Assembly (NCBI RefSeq): GCF_014192475.1
Contig: NZ_JACHXZ010000002.1
Coordinates: 478,524 to 542,523, forward strand
Source of the DNA: Simiduia aestuariiviva
GTDB lineage: Bacteria; Pseudomonadota; Gammaproteobacteria; Pseudomonadales; Cellvibrionaceae
Direction: 5' to 3'
Length of the DNA stretch: 64,000 nt
Shown: positions 36,673 through 46,021 of the stretch, piece after piece
How positions within the stretch are numbered: the stretch's first letter is position 1
How the letters are laid out: each line of letters opens with the position of its first letter
Made by a program: the position numbers and the translations under genes
The notes under the pieces: model-generated
Databases searched by the model: none
Seen by the model: the letters and a program-made list of their open reading frames with translations, nothing else
What the model was told of the DNA's origin: nothing

Positions 36673-38274
36673 TTACAACCTATCAAATAGGCTTAACTGA
36701 CTGATTCGAACAAAAGTGGACTGAGCGGCCTGCAAAATCAATTCTTGTTTAGAAAGTCGGCTAGCGGCTTCAGCATAATCAAGATCCTGTAATTCTGACA
36801 AAACTTCTTTACTGACTAACTCGGTGTCTAAATGCAGCTCTTTGGTACTCTCAACGGTATTAAAACGCGCACCCAACTGACTTACGTTCTCTAGAATTCG
36901 CGTTTGACTATTGGAAAGGTTGATCAGGGTGCTATCAACAACGCCCTTCAAAATCATCTTACTTTCCGAATTATTGGTGACGTTCTTCATAGCATCTGAT
37001 AGGCGCGCAAGTGTCAACAAAATATCCTGGTTATCAGTGGCTTCAATAAATGCCTGATCACCAACCTTGGCGATCACACCGTTAGAGGAAGCACTGCCCG
37101 CGACGGTGTCAATCCCCATCACACCATTGATATTGGCTGAACCACTTTGCACCGTAAAATTGACGCCGGCGGGCATTCTAAAACCCGTAGCATCCACAGA
37201 TATCCCAAGATTGGCCAATTTAGCGGCATTGCCATTGCCAACACTGTTGAGGATGGTGGCGAGATCCGCCGTGCTGGTCACATTGGCGTCTAACACGAAA
37301 CTTTCAACACGGCCATCAACATTGACTTCAAACGTTTCATCATTGGGCGGGCTAAAATCGAACGGGAAAGCAACTGGAGCGTCTACACCGAAGGGGCGAG
37401 TTGCTGCAACCGCAGGCAATCCCGATTTGGGCTCACCCACTATTGAGAATGACACCCCGGCTACTTCAATTGCGTGTCCACTGACGAATGGATGATTGGC
37501 GAGCAATACCTCACCCGTTGCTCGATTGGTGACGGTGAAATTTTTTGCCGGCGGCGTTACTGCGGAGTCTGCGTTAAACGAGACTGCCATATCTGCAGGA
37601 TAAAACGCATTGTAAGCATCTTGATCAACAACCTGCCCAACGCTAATGCCGATGGGTGGGTTACTCGTATTGGCAGAGCTAATGCGCGTGCGAATGGTTG
37701 GGTTTGCGCTAGCAAGGTCCATAAAAAGCGCTTTACCATTGTCGCTAACTGCTATTTTGACACTTTCTGAAATTTTAACGAATTTCTGACCGTCGTCCCC
37801 ACGATACTCGAACTGCCCTTCGCCTAAGCGCTCAAATGGCTGGGTCGAGCCTTTATAGCCAGCAAAGATGTAATCGCCGTTTGCGTTGCGCGTATTAACC
37901 AAATTCAACATCTCATCCAACCTTGCGTCCACCTCACTTGCCAGAGCGAGATAGTCAGAGGCAGTGAGTGTGGCGGTATTACCCGCCTGAATACTGATTT
38001 CCTGCATACGCTGTATGAGCGACAAAACACCGTTTAGGGTCGTTTCTTCAAGCTGCAAATCATTCTCGGCAGAATTGATGTTTTTACCAAACTGTGAAAT
38101 ACGAGCGATATTTTCATTGAGTTGCATGATTTTAGTTGCGGCTACGGGATCATCCGAAGGCGTGAGTACGCGCAGTCCAGTGCTCAACTGCTGCTGTGTT
38201 TTAACCATTGCAGCGTTGGCATTACCAATACCGCGATTCGCCACATTGAACATTTCACTGGTAGAAACTCGCAT
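36673..38274 (-). CDS. flgL: Hook-filament junction protein FlgL (HAP3), enlarged
   Basis: A 533-residue protein (E. coli FlgL 317). The N-terminus MRVSTSEMFNVANRGIGNAN and QLSTGLRVLTPSDDPVAATK and the C-terminus (LDYAEAASRLSKQELILQAAQSTFVRISQLSLFDRL, in part) are conserved. The extra 200 residues fall in the exposed middle (about 195-420). It caps flgK at the hook-filament junction. It follows flgK after seven bases and ends the flgF-L series. Confidence 0.94.
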   Translation of the reverse strand: MRVSTSEMFNVANRGIGNANAAMVKTQQQLSTGLRVLTPSDDPVAATKIMQLNENIARISQFGKNINSAENDLQLEETTLNGVLSLIQRMQEISIQAGNTATLTASDYLALASEVDARLDEMLNLVNTRNANGDYIFAGYKGSTQPFERLGEGQFEYRGDDGQKFVKISESVKIAVSDNGKALFMDLASANPTIRTRISSANTSNPPIGISVGQVVDQDAYNAFYPADMAVSFNADSAVTPPAKNFTVTNRATGEVLLANHPFVSGHAIEVAGVSFSIVGEPKSGLPAVAATRPFGVDAPVAFPFDFSPPNDETFEVNVDGRVESFVLDANVTSTADLATILNSVGNGNAAKLANLGISVDATGFRMPAGVNFTVQSGSANINGVMGIDTVAGSASSNGVIAKVGDQAFIEATDNQDILLTLARLSDAMKNVTNNSESKMILKGVVDSTLINLSNSQTRILENVSQLGARFNTVESTKELHLDTELVSKEVLSELQDLDYAEAASRLSKQELILQAAQSTFVRISQLSLFDRL

Positions 38275-38281
38275 AAATCAC

Positions 38282-41200
38282 CTAAAAACTGTTAAGTAAA
38301 CGATCAAACAAATCACGTGCAACAGAAATTGCCTGAGCATTGGCGTTGTATAGCTGCTCGAAACGAATCAAGCTCGCAGCTTCTTCCTCTAGGTTTACGC
38401 CAGAAATAGAATCCCGCAACGTTTGACTTTGGGCCAAGATCTTTTCTGAGGCATCGCGGTTAATTTGCGATGATGAAGCCTTCGTGCCCACCTCCTCTAC
38501 CACCTTGCCATACGTTCCCGAAAACGTATTTTTACCCCCATCGACCACTTTCGCTAACTCTAGATCAACCATTTTAAGCGCATTTCGATTGTCAGCCGAG
38601 GCGTCATGGTTGAAGTCAAGTGTGAATAGATCGCCAACAACAGGGTGACCATCGATGGCCGCTTGAATACCCATGTACTTACTTTTTTGATAATCCGCTG
38701 CTTTGCTATCACCAAATAATTGACTGGTAGACGGCAGGGTCGCCATTGTGAAGCCCTCCGCTAGCGTGACATCGACGCGACCACCAATCACCACGCCCGT
38801 TTGCACGCCCGGCCCATTGGCTGAAAGGCGTAGCTGGGGGTTGAGGGTATCCCCCACATCTACAGATTCACCGGGCTGTGCCGTCAGGCGAATATCTATA
38901 TCGTCACCCAGATTGGAGGTTATCGAAATACTTTTCCTGCCGGTAGCAGCATCTTGATAAACCGTTGCAAACATACCGTTATTTTTCAAACTGCCATTTT
39001 CATTTATTTGCTGCGCCACATAATTAACAAAGGCGTCAAAATCTATGGCCGGATCAGGCACTTCTGCTGACAAAAGGTTGGCGCCTGTAATGGGATCGAT
39101 TTCGTAGGCCAGTAGATTTTCACCATTTAACTGCAGCTGTAACGGCTCTGTGCGCGTCAGATTAAAATTATCAATTTTGGCAGTGGTATAGGCCTTAGCA
39201 CTGACACCGTCAAGATTCGACAATGTGCTTGCCAATAAACGCGCGCTACCGTTTGGACTGGTGGTAACAGATTTTGTGACAGGCAAGCCAGTACTGCTAT
39301 CTAAGTGACTAATGCGTACGATTTCAGATGGGTAGCGATTGCCAACCACACCCTGACCAGAGGTTCCGCTAGCTCCCGCCACAGTGGTGAAACTGGCGCC
39401 CTCCACATTAAACCCGAGCAGTGTATTGGCCTGGCCGACAGGTGCATTATCCGCACCACCATCGGGGTCCGCGTTGTAGTTTTGTACGGTTATATCACCG
39501 TAGCCGAGTGACTGAAGCCGAAAGGCAAGCTCGCCATTTTCGTCCATATACGCCACGACATTGGAACCGGCAAGGTCGTTGTTAATATCGGCAAGCAAAG
39601 TCGTATCATCGACGATGCCCGGACTATTGATGGTCACCGTCAAGGTTGCATCATTTAATCCATTCAGCGTATTGCTGACCACAACATCAAATGAAAATTG
39701 ATTGGCCGAACCAGAAAAATCTGTTACCGCGTAATTGGGTGTAGTTGCCCCTGTAGGCTTAAGTGACGCCTGCAGGAGTGGCCGACTGCCCACAGGCAAC
39801 CCGATGGCACGACCGCCGCTGCTGACCTGTGTAGAACCGGGGTCTTCGGAAAATAACTTGTTAGACATCCCCGGTACAAAAACCTGGTTCCGGATTGGCG
39901 GACTCAGCTGAATGGGGTTTCCTGGATCGCTGTTGTCCAAGATATCGTAACTGGTTGGGGTATTGAACTTTACGATTAAAGGTGGAGAAAACTGGCCGCC
40001 TTGGCTAAACAGCGGCAACAGATTACCACTTGCATCATGCACGGATAATACCTCACCCGCAGTGATCGCGCCGTTGCCTTGATTTGCAAGACTGGCATCC
40101 GTCAACAGCGGTGACGCGAAGGCAATTTCTTCGGTACGACTGATTTCAGCCCCAAATGCCCTCGCCCCCAATCGTGTGGGTTGCAATAGAAATTTGTCGC
40201 CATTAGTAAAACTACCGCCCTCAAATGAGAGACTTAAGCCATCGAATTCAACGGCAAAGGGAAAACTGCTGGCCATAATGCCTTTTGCCGCAATAACACC
40301 GTCAGAATTGCGGGTTACGGTATAGATGCCATTAGCGCCAATGTCTAACTCATAATCAGAGGCGGTAATTTTTGTGCTATCAACGATTTCCAGTGACAAT
40401 CTGCGATCATCAGGTGGGATATTGCCAGAGCTGCCTTTTACCCGAGATTGTGCAACATTCGCATCATTTGCATCAGTAAAAAATCGCGCGCCGAAATCGC
40501 CGTTTAAATCAAGCCCCTGCCTATGCACCTCGTTAAAGGATTCACCCAACGCAATGGCAAGACGACCAATTTCATTGATAGCGGGATCAAGCACGTCATC
40601 GCGAAAGTCCAATAGCCCGCCAATTTTACCGCCGTTAATGAGTTCGGTAATGCGCTGTGGGCCTTTTGCTGAATCAAATATAATTTCTGATTTTGAGGCG
40701 TCTAATAACCCACCCTCAACCCGCAATGTGCGAGCGTCATGCCCCACTACAAGCGGCTGGCCATTGCCAACAAGCACATTGATTTGATTATCACCTTGGT
40801 CGAAGGTACTCACCGACACGAACTCTGATAGCTGGCGCATCGCTTCGTCCCGTTGATCCAACAGATCATTGGGTTCTGCACCCTGCCCCTCACCAAAAGC
40901 TAGCGCAATTTTACTGTTTAACTCTGCAATCACTTCAGCTAGCGAATTCACCTGTGCGACGGCAGTTGTAAGTTGTTGGGTAACACCATCATTTAGGGCA
41001 TCAAATCGGTCGAACAAGGTATTAAACCGGGTTGCAAGGTTTTGAGCCTCACTGACTATCAGTTGCCTGGAAGGCACTGACGTCGGATCGTTTGCGCCAT
41101 TTTGCATTGATGCAAAAAAGGATTGCATGGCGGCCGCAACACCGGTAGCCGGGTCTGAAAGTAGTGAATCGACCTGCAGAATATTGTCGTTAAAGGTTTC

Positions 41201-41455
41201 GAGTTGATTGTATAAAGTGGTATCTGAGCGGAGCTGGTCGATTGCAAACTGGCTAGCGATGCGTTCAATGGTTTGTAAATGAACGCCATTACCTGCAAAA
41301 CTGCCGCCTAAAAAGGTGGCTTTATTTGTGCCGGCCAGTGCACGCTGGCGGGAATAGCCCGCGGTATCCGCATTGGAGATATTATGACTGGTAGTTTTTA
41401 ACGCGGACTGGCTGAATTTAAGCCCGCTGATACTGATTCCTAAAAGATCGGCCAT
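38282..41455 (-). CDS. flgK: Hook-filament junction protein FlgK (HAP1), very large
   Basis: A 1057-residue protein, about twice the length of E. coli FlgK (547). The N-terminal rod-like signature (ADLLGISISGLKFSQSALKT, then HNISNADTAGYSRQRA) and the C-terminal helix (SISGVNLEEEAASLIRFEQL ... ARDLFDRLL) are intact. The long centre contains several hook-IN-like beta modules. It forms the first junction zone after the hook. It starts 65 bases after the flgJ start-side gap and has no promoter of its own that I can see. Confidence 0.95.
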   Translation of the reverse strand: MADLLGISISGLKFSQSALKTTSHNISNADTAGYSRQRALAGTNKATFLGGSFAGNGVHLQTIERIASQFAIDQLRSDTTLYNQLETFNDNILQVDSLLSDPATGVAAAMQSFFASMQNGANDPTSVPSRQLIVSEAQNLATRFNTLFDRFDALNDGVTQQLTTAVAQVNSLAEVIAELNSKIALAFGEGQGAEPNDLLDQRDEAMRQLSEFVSVSTFDQGDNQINVLVGNGQPLVVGHDARTLRVEGGLLDASKSEIIFDSAKGPQRITELINGGKIGGLLDFRDDVLDPAINEIGRLAIALGESFNEVHRQGLDLNGDFGARFFTDANDANVAQSRVKGSSGNIPPDDRRLSLEIVDSTKITASDYELDIGANGIYTVTRNSDGVIAAKGIMASSFPFAVEFDGLSLSFEGGSFTNGDKFLLQPTRLGARAFGAEISRTEEIAFASPLLTDASLANQGNGAITAGEVLSVHDASGNLLPLFSQGGQFSPPLIVKFNTPTSYDILDNSDPGNPIQLSPPIRNQVFVPGMSNKLFSEDPGSTQVSSGGRAIGLPVGSRPLLQASLKPTGATTPNYAVTDFSGSANQFSFDVVVSNTLNGLNDATLTVTINSPGIVDDTTLLADINNDLAGSNVVAYMDENGELAFRLQSLGYGDITVQNYNADPDGGADNAPVGQANTLLGFNVEGASFTTVAGASGTSGQGVVGNRYPSEIVRISHLDSSTGLPVTKSVTTSPNGSARLLASTLSNLDGVSAKAYTTAKIDNFNLTRTEPLQLQLNGENLLAYEIDPITGANLLSAEVPDPAIDFDAFVNYVAQQINENGSLKNNGMFATVYQDAATGRKSISITSNLGDDIDIRLTAQPGESVDVGDTLNPQLRLSANGPGVQTGVVIGGRVDVTLAEGFTMATLPSTSQLFGDSKAADYQKSKYMGIQAAIDGHPVVGDLFTLDFNHDASADNRNALKMVDLELAKVVDGGKNTFSGTYGKVVEEVGTKASSSQINRDASEKILAQSQTLRDSISGVNLEEEAASLIRFEQLYNANAQAISVARDLFDRLLNSF

Positions 41456-41520
41456 CGTTTTCTACCATGCTATTAAAACTGTAACACCGCTAAAATACTA
41501 AGGTGTATTGAATAACATAA

Positions 41521-42471
41521 TTAGAGCAATTTTTGAGCCAATATCTTTTTTAGAAGCGGACTTTCAGCAATCTGCACAATCTTGTGGGCATATTTTGGAT
41601 CAGTGGCATAACCGCCTGCCTGTAGTGCGTTTGCGTATTCTTTGACACTTTCACTGTTTAGCGCAGATTGATATCGGCTAGAGGACTGAAGAAACTGGGT
41701 GAAGTCTTCAAATGCTTCACCAAGCGACGCATATTTCCGAAAATCCGAAAACATCTGTACCGGCCTTCCGTCGCTATACTCCAATACCTCCTTGGTTACC
41801 GTGGGCCCAGCCCAGCGTGCGTCGGCTTTGATGTTAAATAGATTATTACTCACATCGCCTTGGCTATCCGTCAAAATATGCTCGCCCCAACCGGTTTCAA
41901 GAGCCGCCTGAGCGATAACGCCATCCACAGCCACACCTAACGCCTTCGCTGCAGCATTAGCCGCGTCAAAAACACCTTCGACGAATTGGCGAATCTTTGA
42001 TTCTGGGTTGTTTGCAATTTCGCTCGAACGCTGCATCTCATTAGCGGGCTGAACAGCGTCTAGCGGACTGGCTTCAATCGAGGTCATTGAACGCTTTTCC
42101 ATTGCCGGTTCCGCTGCTGTACCGGCAGCGCCCTGCGGCAATAGTTTGCCGTATTGCGTCCGCATTTGTTCAAATAGCGCCTCGGCTAGCCCCATACCTT
42201 TACCATGGGTCATAGAAAGGGACATTTGCTGGTCCAATAAATCTCGGTGAAATTTCATTTCACTGGATTGGGTATAATTTCCGTCAGCAAAAACGTCCTC
42301 GGTAGCACGCATTGTTTTAAGCAACTGCTGCACAAACATGGCTTCAAACTGGCGCGCTACTTCACGCAGCGATTGTTCATCGCCCTCGCGGCCCATTTTT
42401 TTAACGCTGTCGAGCGAATTTAGATCGGTGTAATTGTCTAAAACCGCTTGTCTTGGTGGGAGCGTTTCCAT
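41521..42471 (-). CDS. flgJ: Rod assembly muramidase FlgJ
   Basis: A 316-residue dual-function protein. The N-terminal part (LREVARQFEAMFVQQLLKTM) is the rod cap domain. The C-terminal part (about 160-316) is a GH73 glucosaminidase-type domain that opens peptidoglycan, with the catalytic Glu in QAALETGWGEHIL. The start at ATG 42471 is preferred over TTG 42477, which overlaps the flgI stop. It is exported and acts in the periplasm. Confidence 0.95.
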   Translation of the reverse strand: METLPPRQAVLDNYTDLNSLDSVKKMGREGDEQSLREVARQFEAMFVQQLLKTMRATEDVFADGNYTQSSEMKFHRDLLDQQMSLSMTHGKGMGLAEALFEQMRTQYGKLLPQGAAGTAAEPAMEKRSMTSIEASPLDAVQPANEMQRSSEIANNPESKIRQFVEGVFDAANAAAKALGVAVDGVIAQAALETGWGEHILTDSQGDVSNNLFNIKADARWAGPTVTKEVLEYSDGRPVQMFSDFRKYASLGEAFEDFTQFLQSSSRYQSALNSESVKEYANALQAGGYATDPKYAHKIVQIAESPLLKKILAQKLL

Positions 42472-42473
42472 AG

Positions 42474-43574
42474 TCAAATCACTATAAGTTCTGCTTTCAG
42501 TGCACCAGACTGCTTGAGTGCCTCAAGTATCGCCATGAGGTCGCCAGGCGCCGCGCCGACTTGATTCACAGCGCGAACAATGTCGTCGAGGCTGGTACCT
42601 GTATCAAACTTGAACATTGGATTAATATCTTCCTCAACGCCCACATTAGTTTGGGGCACCACAACAGTTTGCCCTTCACCTAATGCATTGGGCTGGCTCA
42701 CCGTTAACGCCTCAGAAATGGTTACAGTCAAACTACCGTGGGTCACTGCCACGGGTGAGACGCGAACATCTTGGCCAACAACAATGGTACCGGTTCGGGA
42801 ATTTATCACCACGCGCGCGGGTTCTCGCCCTGGCGTTACATCAATGTTTTCAAGTAACGACAAGTAATTTACACGCTGAGCTGGATCTACCGGCGCTTGT
42901 ACAGACACAGATACCGCGTCCACCGGTGCAGCCACATCGGGCCCAAGCATATTATTAATGCTCTCTGCTAGGCGTTTGGCCGTTGTGAAATCAGGCCGAT
43001 GCAGATTAAAAACAATTGAGCGGCCTTCATCAAACCGCGTGGCAATTTGACGCTCTACCATCGCGCCCGAAGGAATGCGACCAACACTGGGCACATTCAC
43101 AGTCACTTTCGAGCCGTCGTTGCCCTCGCCCCCAAAACCACCCACAACCAGATTTCCCTGTGCGATGGCATACACTTTTCCGTCAATTCCCTTTAAAGGC
43201 GTCATAATTAGACTGCCACCGCGTAGACTTTTCGCATTACCGATGGAAGACACCGTGATATCCAGAGTTTGGCCCGGCTTAGCAAACGCAGGCATCTCTG
43301 CATGAACAGTAACGGCGGCAATATTTTTGAGTTGCAACTTGATGCCCTGCGGCATGGCTATGCCAAACTGATTGAGCATATTGAGGAAGGATTGCACGGT
43401 AAACGGTGTTTGGTTCGTTTGGTCACCCGTGCCATTGAGACCGACAACCAACCCGTAACCCACCAATTGATTGGTGCGCACCCCCGCTACACTGGCAATA
43501 TCTTTAACCCGCTCTGCATGAGCAACTAGCGGAGCGGCCATCATCAAACACAAAAATAGCGCTAAAGATTTCAT
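42474..43574 (-). CDS. flgI: Flagellar P-ring protein FlgI
   Basis: A 366-residue periplasmic protein with a signal peptide ([20 protein letters not shown]) cleaved before ERVKDIA. Family sequence [20 protein letters not shown] is intact. It forms the peptidoglycan bushing with the help of FlgA. The start at 43574 overlaps the flgH stop as ATGA; an in-frame ATG nine bases upstream is an alternative. Confidence 0.96.
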   Translation of the reverse strand: MKSLALFLCLMMAAPLVAHAERVKDIASVAGVRTNQLVGYGLVVGLNGTGDQTNQTPFTVQSFLNMLNQFGIAMPQGIKLQLKNIAAVTVHAEMPAFAKPGQTLDITVSSIGNAKSLRGGSLIMTPLKGIDGKVYAIAQGNLVVGGFGGEGNDGSKVTVNVPSVGRIPSGAMVERQIATRFDEGRSIVFNLHRPDFTTAKRLAESINNMLGPDVAAPVDAVSVSVQAPVDPAQRVNYLSLLENIDVTPGREPARVVINSRTGTIVVGQDVRVSPVAVTHGSLTVTISEALTVSQPNALGEGQTVVVPQTNVGVEEDINPMFKFDTGTSLDDIVRAVNQVGAAPGDLMAILEALKQSGALKAELIVI

Positions 43575-44242
43575 AATGGCCATACCGCTGAATTAAAAAA
43601 TCGTGATAACCAACCCATTTCACCCGCATCTGCCAATGCGCCGCTACCTGCATAGCTCAGTCGCGCATTGGCCAACCGCGTCGAAAGTACGCTGTTATCC
43701 AAGTTAATATCTTCTCGGCGCACCATGCCACTCACACGAATGAACTCCTCTCCCTTATTGAGAGTGATCCATTTCTCACCCCGTATTACCAAATTTCCGT
43801 TCGGCAATACGTCCGTGACTGTCGCCGTAATATTCCCCTGCAGGCTATTGCTTTGATCGGCGTCAGATTCACCGATGAAGTCACGGTCAATTTGCGTACT
43901 GGTGTCCAATGAATACTCGCCCACACGCGGTTCGACCCCTAAAATGGTGCCCGTAAAACTGTTATCTGATTCTTTCTTGACACTCACACCGGATTTTTTA
44001 CTGCCCACGGTGCGCTCAGAAAGCACGATGGTGATGATGTCGCCAATTCGGGTAGCCTTGCGATCGTCAAAAAACGACAAACTGTAATCACCCCGATAGA
44101 GAGAGCCATCTGTGGGGGCCGGCGGCACGGGGCCGTTGCCTAATACCGGCGCATAAAATGGGTCATTGGGCGCCGCCGGTTGAGATATGACGCAACCGGT
44201 TAGATAGCAACTCAACAATGCGGTAAATATCAGCTTATACAT
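43571..44242 (-). CDS. flgH: Flagellar L-ring lipoprotein FlgH
   Basis: A 223-residue outer-membrane lipoprotein. The signal peptide ends in the lipobox LTGC (Cys17). FlgH motifs are present: [31 protein letters not shown] and [20 protein letters not shown]. It builds the L-ring that anchors the rod in the outer membrane. It lies between flgG and flgI in the normal order. Confidence 0.96.
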   Translation of the reverse strand: MYKLIFTALLSCYLTGCVISQPAAPNDPFYAPVLGNGPVPPAPTDGSLYRGDYSLSFFDDRKATRIGDIITIVLSERTVGSKKSGVSVKKESDNSFTGTILGVEPRVGEYSLDTSTQIDRDFIGESDADQSNSLQGNITATVTDVLPNGNLVIRGEKWITLNKGEEFIRVSGMVRREDINLDNSVLSTRLANARLSYAGSGALADAGEMGWLSRFFNSAVWPL

Positions 44243-44263
44243 GATCGCGACTCCGTTTAAGCG

Positions 44264-45049
44264 CTATAGATTCTGCGTAATAAACTGCAGCATTTGATCA
44301 GCAGTGGACACAACCTTTGAGTTCATTTCATAGGCGCGCTGGGTGGTGATCATGTTGACCATTTCTTCCACGATATCGACATTTGAATTTTCCAGCGTGC
44401 CTTGAAGCACTTCGCCCAACCCATTTTCACCGGGCGTACCCGCCTGAGGGTTGCCACTGGCAGCAGTCTCTAAAAACAGATTGCCGCCAATCGCCTCCAG
44501 GCCCGCCGGGTTAATAAAGTCGACCAATTGTAAGTTGCCCACCTGCTGGGGGTTTGGATCCCCCGGAATAAAGACATTCACCACACCGTCTGTACCGATG
44601 GTAATTCGATTGGCATCATTGGGAATGGTAATAGCGGGCTCCAGCAGCAATCCATTCGCATTGACGATTTGGCCATCTGAATTAAGGTGCAGCTGGCCAT
44701 TTCGGGTATAGGAAATGTTGCCATCGGGCTGTAACACTTGCATGAAACCACGACCATTAATCGCCACATCCAGCGATTGATCAGTGACCTGCAAACTACC
44801 CGTGGTAAATTGTTTTTGCGTGCCAACAACTCTCACACCGGTGCCTAACTGTAAGCCAGAGGGAAGCTGGGTATCCTGGGTGGTCTGGGCCCCGGGTTGA
44901 CGCTGCACTTGGTATAACAAATCTTCAAATACCGCGCGATCGCGCTTATAGCCCACTGTGGATGCATTAGACAGATTGTTGGATATGGTCGTGAGTTGCT
45001 TATCGTGCGCACTTAAGCCGGTTTTGCTGATATAGAGTGCTGCGTGCAT
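44264..45049 (-). CDS. flgG: Distal rod protein FlgG
   Basis: A 261-residue axial protein. The N-terminus (ALYISKTGLSAHDKQLTTIS, NNLSNASTVGYKRDRA) and C-terminus (NSNVDIVEEMVNMITTQRAY) are typical, as is the FlgG-specific stretch after GYKRDRAVFEDLL. Length is normal, unlike most outer axial proteins here. It forms the distal rod through the P- and L-rings. Confidence 0.97.
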   Translation of the reverse strand: MHAALYISKTGLSAHDKQLTTISNNLSNASTVGYKRDRAVFEDLLYQVQRQPGAQTTQDTQLPSGLQLGTGVRVVGTQKQFTTGSLQVTDQSLDVAINGRGFMQVLQPDGNISYTRNGQLHLNSDGQIVNANGLLLEPAITIPNDANRITIGTDGVVNVFIPGDPNPQQVGNLQLVDFINPAGLEAIGGNLFLETAASGNPQAGTPGENGLGEVLQGTLENSNVDIVEEMVNMITTQRAYEMNSKVVSTADQMLQFITQNL

Positions 45050-45153
45050 GGTGACTCTCCTTCGGCCGATATATCAGACCGATCAATTGGCAAAAAATCG
45101 TAGATTTCAGACCTAAATAATCTGATCATCCATTGGGTTCATACAATGCGGGG

Positions 45154-45897
45154 TTAGCTTATTTGCAATAGTCGGGCCGAAGCCTCCGAGTTTTGCTGTA
45201 CGTTGCCCATCATCTTGATATGTAGTTCGTACTGCCGCGCGAGCGTTAACACCGAGGTAAATTCATGCATGGCGTTGACGTTGCTGGCCTCTAAAAACCC
45301 AGAGGTGACCTGAACGGTGGCATCTACCGGTGCCGGCACACCATCACGGGTAACAAAATAGCCGCTTTCATCTTTCTCTAAGTTCGCACTATCTGGGTTG
45401 ACCAGTTTCAGGCGCGCGATTTGAGCGGGCGTTTGTGGCCCCTCGCCCGCGTTGATAATGGAAATACTGCCATCGAGCCCGATTTCCACTTTTTCCTGTG
45501 GCGGTAAGGCTATGGGCCCTCCGTCTCCAAGGACGGCCAGTCCCTCGCTGTTGCGGAGTATGCCTGTAGCATCAATCTGCAAATTGCCCGCGCGCGTGTA
45601 AACCTCCCGCCCATCGGGCAGTTGTACCGCCAAAAAACCATCGCCATTGATCGCCACATCCAACTCACTGCCCGTCTCCATAAAAGCACCGTGGCTAAAA
45701 TCCGTGGCCGGGGACTCTGTCAGTGCGTAGGCACGGGTGGGATGGCCTTCACCATAAAACACCGGCATCGCCCGAGCCTGCGCAAAATCAGACTTAAAGC
45801 CATGGGTATTGATATTGGCCAAATTGTTCGAATGTGCGGATTGGGCTCGCATATTGTGCTTGGCAGCCGTCATCGACAAATAAAGCGCCTTGTCCAT
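45154..45897 (-). CDS. flgF: Proximal rod protein FlgF
   Basis: A 247-residue rod protein (MDKALYLSMTAAKHNMRAQS, NNLANINTHGFKSDFAQARA; C-terminal VTSGFLEASNVNAMHEFTSV). ATG at 45897 has GAGG eight bases upstream and is preferred to GTG at 45903. It begins the flgFGHIJKL unit after a terminator and a sigma-54 type promoter. The 104 bases to flgG hold nothing recognisable. Confidence 0.95.
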   Translation of the reverse strand: MDKALYLSMTAAKHNMRAQSAHSNNLANINTHGFKSDFAQARAMPVFYGEGHPTRAYALTESPATDFSHGAFMETGSELDVAINGDGFLAVQLPDGREVYTRAGNLQIDATGILRNSEGLAVLGDGGPIALPPQEKVEIGLDGSISIINAGEGPQTPAQIARLKLVNPDSANLEKDESGYFVTRDGVPAPVDATVQVTSGFLEASNVNAMHEFTSVLTLARQYELHIKMMGNVQQNSEASARLLQIS

Positions 45898-45952
45898 ACT
45901 CACGTCCTCAATACGACAAAAAATCGTTAATCATTACTATTGAGGTAATAAG

Positions 45953-45969
45953 AGCAAAATAGATGCCAG
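45953..45969 (-). promoter_or_regulatory. Predicted sigma-54 promoter of flgFGHIJKL
   Basis: Minus-strand -24 TGGCATC, four bases, -12 TTGCT, correct spacing. It lies immediately downstream of the flgE terminator and 56 bases before the flgF start. Confidence 0.75.
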
Positions 45970-45974
45970 ACATG

Positions 45975-46005
45975 AAAAAGGGCAGCCGTTGCTGCCCTTT
46001 TTATT
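45975..46005 (-). terminator. Rho-independent terminator after flgE
   Basis: Ten-base perfect stem (AAAGGGCAGC/GCTGCCCTTT) with a four-base loop, followed on the minus strand by a run of T. It lies about 20 bases after the flgE stop and separates flgBCDE from flgF-L. Confidence 0.93.
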
Positions 46006-46021
46006 TTTTGGGTGGAGCCGA